The notes beneath the pieces were generated by a model. That model had not been told where the DNA came from, made no database searches, and worked only from the letters and a program-made list of their open reading frames with translations. DNA of 47,984 nucleotides, taken from positions 1-47,984 of the forward strand of contig CAIXGW010000341.1 of NCBI GenBank assembly GCA_903919145.1, in the 5' to 3' direction. Positions 35,596 through 43,865 of the stretch are shown here, in pieces; the stretch's first letter is position 1, and the number at the start of each line of letters is the position of its first letter. The DNA comes from an uncultured Myxococcales bacterium (lineage in GTDB: Bacteria > Myxococcota_A > UBA9042). A program made the position numbers and the translations under genes.

Positions 35596-36852
35596 CTAAA
35601 GGTGGCTCAAGGCCTGCACGGGCCGCAGCGCCGCCGCATGGCGAGCCGGAAAGATCGAGGCTGCCAGCGAGCCAACCAGCACGGCTGCCAGCACCGCTAT
35701 GGCGTCAGTTGCGCTCAGTTCTGGGTGAAGGACCAACAGCCCGCCGCCGGGGGCCTGAAAGCTCAGACCGGCGGCTTCGACCCACACCAGCAGCAGCCGA
35801 GCCACCACCATGCCGGGCAGAGCTGATCCTATCGTAATCAAAGCAGACTCCATGATAAACAGCGCCACTATCTGGCTGCGGCGCATGCCCAGGGCCAGCA
35901 TCACGCCGATTTCGCGGGTCCGCTCCAGCACGCTCATCAGCATGGTGTTGACCACGCCGACCAGGGCCACCACCAGCAACACCACCGTGATCAGCAACAG
36001 AACTTTGTCCTGCAGGTCCGTGGCATCGGCGACCATTTTGGCCAATTCGCGCCAGGTAGAGACCTGGTAGTCTTTGCCCAGCACCGTCGCCACGGCCGCG
36101 CGGGTCTGCTCTATCTGGCTCAAGTCCTTGACCGATATGGCAATCTCCGTCCCGCGCCCAGGCATTCGCAGCAGCGCTTGGGCATGACTCAGGCCAATCA
36201 CACCAAGGCGCTTCTCCAGCCCCGGCGAGCGCGGCAGGCCGTTCAAGCCGGTCAGGCGCGTGTCCACGGCGTTCAGGCTGCCGTCTTTGTCATTGGTCAG
36301 GACGGCCACGCGGCCCTGATCCCCTGGCCCGCGCCGGGCTCCGATGCGCCGCGCCAATTCTGCAGACAGGACCAAGCCATCCGCTTGCTGAGCCGACACC
36401 AGTGTGCCGTCGGTCAGGCGCTCGCCGCGCTTGGGGCAGACCAGGGCCTCGCGCGGCGGGTCAATGGCCTGCAGCATCACAAAGGTGGTGAGGTCTCCGG
36501 TCGAGACCATCCCGCCAAACTGGATGCGCGGGGCCACGGCGACCACGTTGGGCACGTCTTCGATTCGCTTGAGGAAGGCATCATCGGTGGGCAGGTCAAG
36601 GTCCAGCGGCGTGCCAAAAACCTGCGCCATGTAGCCGGCCCGGTGCACCTGCAGGGCGCCCACCTGCGACTCAATCGCCTCTGACCGCAGCGAGCGCTGC
36701 ACGCCATTGAGCACGCCGCGCATCCCGGTCACCGCGGTCACTCCCAGCAGCACTGCCAGCGCCGCCAGGGCGGATCGGCGCTTGTGGCTGGCGACATTGC
36801 GGGCCGCCACTCGCAACAACTGTAGCCAAAGCAGCGGTTTGGTCGGGGCCAT
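35596..36852 (-). CDS. FtsX/MacB-type ABC transporter permease (first of pair)
   Basis: This gene encodes 418 residues; ATG with GGAG eight bases upstream. It has the same layout as the following gene: N-terminal RVAARNVASHKRRSALAALA with the first transmembrane helix, a large periplasmic domain with MacB-core character (residues about 45-285), and three C-terminal helices with the FtsX signature (MLMSVLERTREIGVMLALG). The two proteins are clearly paralogous but divergent, as in LolC/LolE pairs. First gene of the two-gene operon; no ATPase is adjacent on either side. Confidence 0.9.
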   Translation of the reverse strand: MAPTKPLLWLQLLRVAARNVASHKRRSALAALAVLLGVTAVTGMRGVLNGVQRSLRSEAIESQVGALQVHRAGYMAQVFGTPLDLDLPTDDAFLKRIEDVPNVVAVAPRIQFGGMVSTGDLTTFVMLQAIDPPREALVCPKRGERLTDGTLVSAQQADGLVLSAELARRIGARRGPGDQGRVAVLTNDKDGSLNAVDTRLTGLNGLPRSPGLEKRLGVIGLSHAQALLRMPGRGTEIAISVKDLSQIEQTRAAVATVLGKDYQVSTWRELAKMVADATDLQDKVLLLITVVLLVVALVGVVNTMLMSVLERTREIGVMLALGMRRSQIVALFIMESALITIGSALPGMVVARLLLVWVEAAGLSFQAPGGGLLVLHPELSATDAIAVLAAVLVGSLAASIFPARHAAALRPVQALSHL

Positions 36853-37005
36853 GGGCGGGACTCCTTGCCTGGGCTAGGGGCGGCGCCGATGGAGGGCACC
36901 GCAGAGGGCTTGGGCAATTGCCGGCGGAAGCGAACGGGTTCTTCTTGTCTTGGCCCCCAGAGGGCCGTCTCCCGTCCCTCGCGCTGGGCGCCGGCCCCAG
37001 CGGCT

Positions 37006-37899
37006 TCAGCCTCCGCCGCCGATGTTCTCTTCGCAAACGCCAGACTGCAGCGGGTAGCACAGGTCCTCTGACTTGGCGTAGCCCTCTTTGCTGCCGTCGC
37101 CGCAGGTCACCGTGACTTTGAAGCTGGCGTCGTAGGCCAAAGAGTGGCTGCCGTTGGGCCCGGTGACCATGGTGCCGGCGGGCATTTCATCTTTGAACTT
37201 CTGGGTGTACTGCAGGCAGGCCTTGCCGTCAGGGCCGTGGCCAGTGCAGGTGATGGTGCCCTCTGTGCCCGAGATGGTCGTCACGCACGCCAGCACGCTG
37301 CTATTGGACCAGGTGGTGGTAAACGTGTCCGCGGCTGGCGAGAATTCGCTGACCGCCTTGCAGGTGGCGCCTGGCTGCAAACACAGGACAAAGGCCTGGG
37401 AGAAACAAGAACCGTAGCCTGGTGCGCCGGCCCTGCAGGCACCAATCTTGCCCAGGGGCTGCGGGCTGGGCACATCCTTGGTCACATCCGTGCTGGAGAC
37501 ATCGGTCTTGCTGACCTCGCCGCCACTGGCATCCACAGGACCGCTGTCGGACCCGCCGACATCGCCGCCGGGCAGTTCGGTCGCTGCCGCGTCCGTTGGC
37601 GCCGAGGCGTCGGCCGGCTTGGCATCGGCCGTGGCCATGTCACCGCCGGGCGCATCAGGCCCCGCGCCGTCCGCTGCCGCCACTTCGGCGACGGCTGTGT
37701 CCGCAGCCGCTGTGTCTGAACCCACCGCGTCTTTGGCCGCAGAGTCGGCGGCGGCGCTGTCAAGGGCGGTGTCGCCAAAGGAGGTTGCAGCGTCGCCTGC
37801 GGCGGTCGTGTCTGGCGAAGCAGCGGGAGCCGCCGGTGCGGAGCACGCAACCGTCAGCGCGAGCGATAGGCCAACAGGCCTGGCAAAAGAAGTCTGCAT
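37006..37899 (-). CDS. Predicted lipoprotein with long Ala/Asp-rich linker
   Basis: This gene encodes 297 residues; ATG with GGAG four bases upstream. Signal peptide with lipobox LTVAC (Cys19). Residues about 20-145 are a very long Ala/Asp/Ser/Thr linker (DSAAADSAAKDAVGSDTAAA type). The C-terminal about 145 residues contain eight Cys in a compact domain (IGACRAGAPGYGSC, VLCLQPGATCKAV, VTVTCGDG, DLCYPLQSGVC) with sequence typical of a disulfide-bonded beta domain. No family recognised. The gene lies 106 bases upstream of, and divergent from, the repeat cluster at 38 kb. Confidence 0.8.
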   Translation of the reverse strand: MQTSFARPVGLSLALTVACSAPAAPAASPDTTAAGDAATSFGDTALDSAAADSAAKDAVGSDTAAADTAVAEVAAADGAGPDAPGGDMATADAKPADASAPTDAAATELPGGDVGGSDSGPVDASGGEVSKTDVSSTDVTKDVPSPQPLGKIGACRAGAPGYGSCFSQAFVLCLQPGATCKAVSEFSPAADTFTTTWSNSSVLACVTTISGTEGTITCTGHGPDGKACLQYTQKFKDEMPAGTMVTGPNGSHSLAYDASFKVTVTCGDGSKEGYAKSEDLCYPLQSGVCEENIGGGG

Positions 37900-38012
37900 G
37901 AGACTCCGGGGCGCTCAGTCTTTGGCGCGACGCAAGCGTAGCGACCTTGCCGGGTTACGGCAAGCACTTGGGGCTGGCGCGGGGCAGGGCCGTCGGGCCG
38001 TTGCTCCGGCGG

Positions 38013-38085
38013 TTGGCGCTCGGACAGTCCCCTAGGCAATGTCTGATCCTTGAAACGCTTAGCCATTCTTCGGCGGGCCCCGCGG
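38013..38085 (+). repeat. Dispersed repeat, copy A
   Basis: Copy A reads GGACAGTCCCCTAGGCAATG at its centre, continues TCTGATCCTTGAAA and ends near GGCGGGCCCC. It aligns over about 70 bp with copy B at 38115-38186. The core is shared with the inverted copies C and D. Confidence 0.85.
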
Positions 38086-38114
38086 TCGGTGCCGGCGCGC
38101 CGCAGCCAAGCCAG

Positions 38115-38186
38115 TTGCCGCCCCGACAGTCCGGTAGGCAATGTCTGATCCTCGAAAGTGCGAGCAATTCTACCACGGGCCCTGGG
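38115..38186 (+). repeat. Dispersed repeat, copy B
   Basis: Copy B reads CGACAGTCCGGTAGGCAATG, then TCTGATCCTCGAAA, ending near CACGGGCCCT. It is direct to copy A, about 100 bp further on. Confidence 0.85.
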
Positions 38187-38315
38187 TTGAACGCCCAGCT
38201 CCGGCATCCAGGGTGGCCCAGCCAGAACGTCAGCCATCGCTGCGGCCTGCGGCGCTGGACCCGGCGACGGTCGGCGCCGTTCCTTCACGGTGTGAACCCA
38301 CCATCGGTCGGCGGT

Positions 38316-38375
38316 CCTTGGTGGAAAGTTGCAATAATGTCATTGATCAGACATTGCCTAGGGGAGTGTCCGAGA
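38316..38375 (-). repeat. Dispersed repeat, copy C (inverted)
   Basis: On the reverse strand it reads CGGACACTCCCCTAGGCAAT, then GTCTGATC, matching copy A over the core; similarity fades after GATC. Confidence 0.8.
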
Positions 38376-38529
38376 GGACAGCCACGGCCATTTCGCGGCT
38401 GTGAGCCGTTGCCGCCGCGGACAGTTGACGCGTTGGCAGAGGCGCCGTACCTTCTGCTGCAGCGACCCAGTTCAGCTGACGAGCAAGCCATTGCTGGCGC
38501 TGCGGTTCATCATAGGAGCCGGCTTGGTC

Positions 38530-40110
38530 ATGCCTGCCGTAGCCTCAAAGACCAGTCCTGTCGCTGCGGCGTCTCCGCCCAGCAAGCACCGCGCTGCGTC
38601 CGCTGATTCGCAAGAGTGGACAGCCCGAGCCCTGGCGCCGCTGAGCCGGTGGCTGCCGGCCAGTCTGCTGACCCAGCAGCCCGCCCCGACCGATGCCCAG
38701 GGCTGGTTTCTGGCGTTCGGCGACTCCCGTCAAGAGCGGGCCTTCTGCCGCGAGCACGATGCGATAGCGGTGCGGCAGCTGCGCTACGGTGCCTCGTTTC
38801 TGGCCGCGCTGGCGATGCTGTCAAGTTTCATCGAGCTCAGCTTTGAGCCCCTGGCCGCCGTAACCAACCGTCTGCTGTGGCTGCGCTTTGCCGTGGCCCT
38901 GCCGATTCTGGTCGGCATCGCGGCCGCAACCTACCTGCGCTTCTTCCAAAGGCACATCCAGTGGGTGACCATTGCGGGCATCCAGGCCTTCTGCTGGTTC
39001 TACGCGCTGCCGGCGCTGCTGGCGCTGCCGCGAGAGGTGCTGCCGCTGCTGCTGTTCCTGTGGGTCATGGTGCTGTCGGCCAGCCAGATGACCACCCGGC
39101 TGCGCGGGCGCTGGTCGGTGGCGTCGGCCTTGGGAGTCACCGCGGCTTCGCTGACCACGCTGGTGCTGGCCCGACCGTCTTACGTCGCCTCAGCGATTTT
39201 TGCCTATGTGCACCTGACCACCCTGGCGCTGGTGCTCTATACAGGCTGGCGGCAAGAGCGCAGCTGGCGCCGCGAGTTTGTCACCCGGGCTCAACTGGCC
39301 GACGAGCGCAGAAAGGCAGAAGAATTGCTGCTGCACATCCTGCCGAGGCAGATCGCCGAGCGCCTCAAGCACAGCAGCCGCGCCATTGCCGACGGCATTG
39401 ACAGCGCGACCGTGCTGTTTTCGGACATCGTGGGCTTCACCGACCTGGCGGCGCGGACCTCGCCCGTGGAATTGCTCAGCGATCTAGACGAGCTGGTCTC
39501 CAGCTTTGACGACCTGGCCGAGTCCTTGGGCCTGGAGAAGATCAAGACGATCGGCGATTCGTACATGGTCGCCGGTGGCCTGCCAGAGCCCGCGGCCGAC
39601 CACGCTTGCGCCGTGGCCGAGATGGCGCTGGGGATGCGCGCAGCGCTGGCAGCGTTCAATGTGCGCCGCGGCAAGGCGTGGCAGCTGCGCATCGGGCTGC
39701 ACTGTGGCCCGGTGGTCGCTGGGGTCATCGGCAAGCACAAGTTCATCTACGACTTGTGGGGAGACACCGTCAACGTCGCTAGCCGCATGGAGTCCCACGG
39801 CCAAGCCGGCGCCATCCAGGTAAGCGAATCCGCCTGGGAGCTGCTGCACGAGCGCTACGAGCTGCAAGAGCGCGGGTCCATCGCCATCAAGGGCAAAGGC
39901 CACATGCGCACCTGGTGGTTGGTTGGCCGGCGGGTAGACAGTGCGGCGCTGGATTGCCCCTATACGGCCAGAGGGCCGCTGCTGGCCCGCCTACCGGCCA
40001 CCGACTCGCCGGTTCTTCCTGCCAGGAACCTACCGCCCTTGGCTACTTCACCGGCACCCGGCAGGCCGCCACTTTTACGATGTAAGTATCTATGCGGTAT
40101 AGGCCTTTGA
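38530..40110 (+). CDS. Membrane class III adenylate cyclase
   Basis: This gene encodes 526 residues from the ATG at 38530 (AGGAG eleven bases upstream); the frame extends further up to 38401 but through the repeat region. The N-terminal about 70 residues are hydrophilic. Five or six transmembrane helices lie between about 85 and 255, then a linker helix (ADERRKAEELLLHILPRQIAERLK) of the type seen in receptor-like cyclases. The catalytic domain (about 290-470) has metal-binding Asp299 (LFSDIVGFTD) and Asp343 (IKTIGDSYMVAGG). Lys339 and Asp408 (DLWGDTVNVASRM) sit at the purine-selecting positions and indicate ATP, hence cAMP. All catalytic residues appear present. The C-terminal 60 residues are a low-complexity extension whose last 68 bases overlap the convergent lipoprotein gene. 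Confidence 0.93.
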   Translation: MPAVASKTSPVAAASPPSKHRAASADSQEWTARALAPLSRWLPASLLTQQPAPTDAQGWFLAFGDSRQERAFCREHDAIAVRQLRYGASFLAALAMLSSFIELSFEPLAAVTNRLLWLRFAVALPILVGIAAATYLRFFQRHIQWVTIAGIQAFCWFYALPALLALPREVLPLLLFLWVMVLSASQMTTRLRGRWSVASALGVTAASLTTLVLARPSYVASAIFAYVHLTTLALVLYTGWRQERSWRREFVTRAQLADERRKAEELLLHILPRQIAERLKHSSRAIADGIDSATVLFSDIVGFTDLAARTSPVELLSDLDELVSSFDDLAESLGLEKIKTIGDSYMVAGGLPEPAADHACAVAEMALGMRAALAAFNVRRGKAWQLRIGLHCGPVVAGVIGKHKFIYDLWGDTVNVASRMESHGQAGAIQVSESAWELLHERYELQERGSIAIKGKGHMRTWWLVGRRVDSAALDCPYTARGPLLARLPATDSPVLPARNLPPLATSPAPGRPPLLRCKYLCGIGL

Positions 40111-40603
40111 ACGCATCCGAGGTATCGGTCACTTTGGCGGCAAACCACTGGCCGGTGCGCGCATCGGTCTTGTTGGGGGGCGCCTGGTAGGCCTCGCCGT
40201 TGTTGGAGCCCTCAAAGCAGATCATGATGGCGCCCAAGACAAAGTCAGCAGCCACGGCGGGGCGCGTCCGGGTGTGCCAGGTCGCCCATGCTTCGGTGGC
40301 GTCGCGGACGTCAAAGAACTGCGCTTGCCCCTTGGTCACCGGGCTCGCAGCCACCTTCAGCTTGCCGATGCGCGTGCGAAACCAGCCGCTCTCAGGTACT
40401 TCTGTGGCAAAGAACCAGTCGTCTACCTGCATCCACTGCACGTCGTCGCCGGGGCCGTAGGCTGGGCCGCTGCCAGGCTCGGCCGCCGCGACCGCCACGG
40501 CGCCGCTCGGGTCCAATTGTAGGGGGCCCAGTTGCACTGCGCCACAACCGCACAGAACCGCGCATGCCCCAGCGAGCAGCGCACCTTTGAGCCAAGCAGT
40601 CAT
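40043..40603 (-). CDS. Small predicted lipoprotein, unknown function
   Basis: This gene encodes 186 residues; ATG with GGAGG six bases upstream. The signal peptide ends VLCGC, with lipidation at Cys18 or Cys20. The mature part (DVQWMQVDDWFFATEVPESGW and onward) is about 140 residues with few Cys and mixed alpha/beta character. No family recognised. Its 3' end overlaps the 3' end of the convergent cyclase gene by 68 bases. Confidence 0.8.
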   Translation of the reverse strand: MTAWLKGALLAGACAVLCGCGAVQLGPLQLDPSGAVAVAAAEPGSGPAYGPGDDVQWMQVDDWFFATEVPESGWFRTRIGKLKVAASPVTKGQAQFFDVRDATEAWATWHTRTRPAVAADFVLGAIMICFEGSNNGEAYQAPPNKTDARTGQWFAAKVTDTSDAFKGLYRIDTYIVKVAACRVPVK

Positions 40604-40923
40604 CTCCGACCTCCGCGCCAGCCTTGCCGAACCACAGCCCGACCTCCTTGGCCTCGGCTCGCGTCAGCTGCGCTGGCATGGCGGCGAGCCTTTGCCTTCT
40701 CGCCAGCGGAAACAAGGGTTGCGGCCACGTTGGCTAGCGCCCTTCGTCACAGTTTTGTGGTCTCTGCCGGCGCAGCAGTCGTTGCCGGCCCCAGCGCACG
40801 CTTTGGCTGGCGCGGTGTGGCCTGGCGGGCTCTTGCCCTACCCGGTGACTGCGGCGTCGCGCGCGTCTACAGGATCGGCCGGTCGGGCAGGGCAGGTCGG
40901 GCAGGTCGAGAAAGGCAGGGCTG
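40604..40923. other. Intergenic region, about 320 bp
   Basis: No gene supported. Near its right end the 11-mer GGTCGGGCAGG occurs twice (40881-40891 and 40895-40905). It should contain the reverse-strand promoter of the small lipoprotein gene and the end of the redox operon transcript. Confidence 0.5.
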
Positions 40924-42339
40924 TCAGCTGGGCGTCACCGCGTCGGCCAGGGGGGCGGGGATCGCGCCTTCAAAGCGCTCAGCCTCTTCGCCAACCAGCC
41001 GCGCCTTGAGCTTGCCATCGGCGCCAAAGACGTCCAGCACGGGCAAGCCAGCAATCCCCGGCAGAAATTTGGTCCATTCTTCTTTGCCCCAGTCGCTGGC
41101 TTCCACCCGGGCAATGGCGACATCGCTGCGGGCGGCGGCAAACTGGTCGAGCCGCGGGCCCAGCTTGAGGCACGGCGCACACCAAGTGGCCCAGTAGTCG
41201 ACGATGGTCACCTTGCCGGCTACCAACAAGGCGGCAATTTCAGGGACCTGGGGCGGCAGGCCCAAGACCGCCGGCGCCACGACGGGCCGCGCCAGCTCTG
41301 CCTCGGGCTTGCGGCCAAAGGAAAGACTGCCGCTCATTGCCACAAAAAGCGCAGGATTCTGAACCAGCTGCTGCCCGACCACCTCGTCAAGAACATTTTG
41401 GCGGTAAGAGACCGACAAGCCCAGCCACTCCCACGGCTGGGTGCTCAGGCTGGGGGTCACGTACCAGCTCTGGCCACCGCCATTGGGAAACGGCGCCGCC
41501 GGCTCCTGCACGCCAAACGGTCGCCAGGTCGCTTCGCCGCGCCGCTGATAGTCCAGAGATACAGAGAAGTTCAGCCATTTTTCGATAACGGCGTAGCGAG
41601 CGCCAGCGCTGCCGCGCACCTCAGTGCCCCAGCCAAAGCCATCCACGGCCTCGCCAAGCGGCAGCCGCCCCTGGGCGTTGCCGTAGAGCATCAGGTCGCT
41701 GGAGGCTGACCAGCTGAGGTCGGAGTCGGCAATCAGCCAGCCGACGCCGCGGCCGATGTTGAGCTCGCGGCTGCCAGTGTCGGCCGTGCCTGCGCCCACC
41801 AAGAAGCTCTGCTGCTCGGTCGAGGCTGGCAGATAGACGCCGGTGGGCAGCACCCCGCCCAGGGTGACGCCCCACCGCAGCCCCTTGGGCAGGTCCATGA
41901 TGGCCGTCAGGTCCTGGCGCAGCCGCAGCTCGAGGTCGCCAACCCCGCGATCGCTGCGCGGCTCGCCACCGTTAACGCCGCGGAAGTTCTGCTCATGCCA
42001 CAGGTCCAGGTACGGCAGGATGGCGGTCACGCCCAGGCCAAAAGGCGAGTCCAGGCTGGCCGTTGCCGTCAGCAGCTGCATCTTGATGTGCAGGTTCAGG
42101 TAGTTCTCGATCTCGCCGCTGCCCTCAAACAGCCGGTCGGCGCTGGAGGTCAGATAGATCAAAGCGGCTCGCGCCCGCCAGCTGCCCTGGTTGGCCGAGG
42201 AGGTCGCAAGCGAACTAAGGGCGTCTCCCACCGGGAGCGAAGGATTGGCTCAAGTGGCGCACTGGGCCTGGGCGCTGAGCGCTGGAATCCACAAGGCCAG
42301 AGCTGCAAACAGCGCCAGGGCGCGGGACAACAATTTCAT
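40924..42339 (-). CDS. Beta-barrel protein with C-terminal thioredoxin domain, interrupted by an in-frame UGA (candidate selenoprotein)
   Basis: The ATG at 42339 opens a signal peptide (MKLLSRALALFAALALW, cleavage after LSAQA), followed by QCAT and then TGA at 42252-42250. Beyond the TGA the same frame runs intact for about 440 codons. Residues about 35-325 look like an outer-membrane beta-barrel (alternating pattern, many Gly/Trp/Tyr). Residues about 345-470 are a TlpA/thioredoxin domain with the active site WATWCAPCLKLGP. Read through, the product is about 471 residues with C-A-T-U at the mature N-terminus. Without readthrough, translation could only restart at GTG 42231 and the barrel would lack its signal peptide. 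Options are a selenoprotein, a recent nonsense mutation or a sequencing error. It starts seven bases after the upstream redoxin lipoprotein gene, so the two form an operon. Confidence 0.75.
42225..42252 (-). promoter_or_regulatory. Possible bacterial SECIS-like hairpin after the in-frame UGA
   Basis: On the reverse strand, UGA is followed after 17 bases by a perfect 5-bp stem CTCCC / GGGAG closing a GGT loop. Bacterial SECIS elements are hairpins with G residues at the start of the apical loop, at roughly this distance from UGA. The stem is short and could be chance in GC-rich DNA. Confidence 0.4.
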
Positions 42340-42346
42340 GCGCAGC

Positions 42347-43648
42347 TCACTTGAAGTAGGGGGCAAGCACCGGGCCCAGGCCGCCGGAAGGAGCTCCGTT
42401 GAACTTCTGGAGCACCTTGAGGGTCTTGGCGTCAATGATCATGTTCAGCGGGGTGCTGCCGCCGGTGTTGATCGGCACGATGTTGCGCTCGGGGTCGATG
42501 CCGGTGGCGCCAAAGGGCTTGAGGGCCTTGGTCCACTGGTTCAGGAAAGACAGGGTGGGGATCTGGCCCTGGCCGACATTGTCAAACAGAATCTGGTAGA
42601 TACCCAGCTCTGGGTACTTGGCGGCCAAGGACTTGAAGCCCATGGTCTCTTGCTGGCAAGGACCGCACCAGCCGGCAGCGGCGTTCAGCAGAATGACCTT
42701 GTAGCCGTTCTTGGCGAATTCGCTAAGCTTGATGACCATGGGCGTGTCGGGCAGGCCGTCGCCGTTGGTGATGTAGCCGGTGATGGCAAAGTCCTGCATG
42801 ATCGAGCCGACTTCCAAGAAGTTGTTGAGCTTGGGCACGCACTTGGGGGCCTTGCTGTCGCCCGGCACGCACTGCTTGGTCTTGCCGGTGGCGGTCTGCA
42901 CGTCGACGCACTTGTAGGTGGCGGGGCAGGTGGTGCCATTGCAGGGGGCCGAGCAGAACTGCTCTTTGGTGTGCATGTAGCTCAGGCAAGCGCCGCCGGC
43001 GCCGCAGGTGTCTTCGGCCGCGCAGGCCGCGCAGAGGCTGCCGTCGCCCTGACAGTCGCCAGCGCTGTGGACGCAGGCGTAGTCACCCGCGCCGACCTCG
43101 CTGCAGCTGGCAAAGCGCGGGCACTCGGTCTTGCCCGGGGTGCAGCTGCGCGAGCAGTAGCTGCCCGAACCCATCTGGATGCAGCGGCCACCGGCGCCGC
43201 ACTGGGCGTCGGTCTTGCAGCTGGAGCAGAATTCGCGGCGCAGGCACACGCTGGTCTTGCCGGCCTTGGTGCAGGTGAAATCGTCTGGGCAGTCGCTGTC
43301 GGCCGCGCACTCGGTGGTGCAGATCGCCGAGGGCGACTCGATGTTGCCGGCGCACTGCAGCCCAGTCGCGCAAGCGCCAGTGCCGCCGCAGGGCCAGCCA
43401 AATTCTGGGTGAAATTGCTTGGGTACGTTGGTGTCGCCCTGGGGAACGGCCGCATCAATGCTGCCGCTGTCGGCGCTGCCGGCGTCTGCCCCTGTCCCGC
43501 CGCCGCCGGTGCCTCCGGTGTTGAGCAGGTCAATGTCGGTGCTTTGGGCGTTGTTGCCGCCGGTCCCGGCCGTGCCGGAGTCCGCGCAGCCACTGGCCAG
43601 AGCGAGAATGGCACTGAAAAGGGCAGCCGCGGCGGAAATTTGCTTCAT
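42347..43648 (-). CDS. Cys-rich lipoprotein with C-terminal TlpA-like redoxin domain
   Basis: This gene encodes 433 residues. Lipoprotein signal ending LASGC (Cys21), then a Gly/Ala/Asp linker to about 70. Residues about 75-265 are Cys-rich with repeated CxxxC-type modules (WPCGGTGACATGLQC, CAACAAEDTCGAGGAC). Residues about 280-433 form a thioredoxin-fold domain with the active site GWCGPCQQE. The enzyme is likely attached to the outer membrane and works in oxidising or reducing disulfides outside the cytoplasm. It is the first gene of the operon with the barrel/thioredoxin protein, seven bases downstream; both carry CxPC-type active sites, so they probably act in one extracytoplasmic thiol pathway. 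Confidence 0.88.
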   Translation of the reverse strand: MKQISAAAALFSAILALASGCADSGTAGTGGNNAQSTDIDLLNTGGTGGGGTGADAGSADSGSIDAAVPQGDTNVPKQFHPEFGWPCGGTGACATGLQCAGNIESPSAICTTECAADSDCPDDFTCTKAGKTSVCLRREFCSSCKTDAQCGAGGRCIQMGSGSYCSRSCTPGKTECPRFASCSEVGAGDYACVHSAGDCQGDGSLCAACAAEDTCGAGGACLSYMHTKEQFCSAPCNGTTCPATYKCVDVQTATGKTKQCVPGDSKAPKCVPKLNNFLEVGSIMQDFAITGYITNGDGLPDTPMVIKLSEFAKNGYKVILLNAAAGWCGPCQQETMGFKSLAAKYPELGIYQILFDNVGQGQIPTLSFLNQWTKALKPFGATGIDPERNIVPINTGGSTPLNMIIDAKTLKVLQKFNGAPSGGLGPVLAPYFK

Positions 43649-43865
43649 TTTGATGGGCCTGCATTCGGGTGGGTGGCTACGCGGAAACGGGGCTCAGTCT
43701 CTGAGCATAGCGGCGGCGTCGGAGTCGGGCAAGCGGCTTTTGCAGGTGTCTGGCGGGCAACCTCGGGCGCCGTGAAGCAGTTGCGTGTCGGGTTGCTGTT
43801 GCCTCAGCCCTGCCAACGCGTTAGCGTCACCGCCCCGCCGGCCGACTCTGGCGCAGGAGCGGTGC

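Larger units (their letters stand above)
37900..38529. other. Non-coding region with three copies of a dispersed repeat
   Basis: No gene supported in these 630 bp between a reverse-strand lipoprotein gene and the cyclase gene. Two direct copies and one inverted copy of a repeat of about 70 bp occupy much of it (listed separately). The cyclase Shine-Dalgarno AGGAG lies at 38514-38518. Confidence 0.7.

Noticed and set aside
38401..38529. Upstream extension of the cyclase to GTG 38401
   Set aside because: Its translation (Arg-rich, then hydrophobic) lies just next to the dispersed repeats and lacks a ribosome site; the ATG at 38530 has AGGAG upstream.
42231..42231. GTG 42231 as an ordinary start for the barrel protein
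   Set aside because: It would remove the signal peptide from an outer-membrane protein, and the same frame upstream encodes a perfect signal peptide separated only by one UGA.
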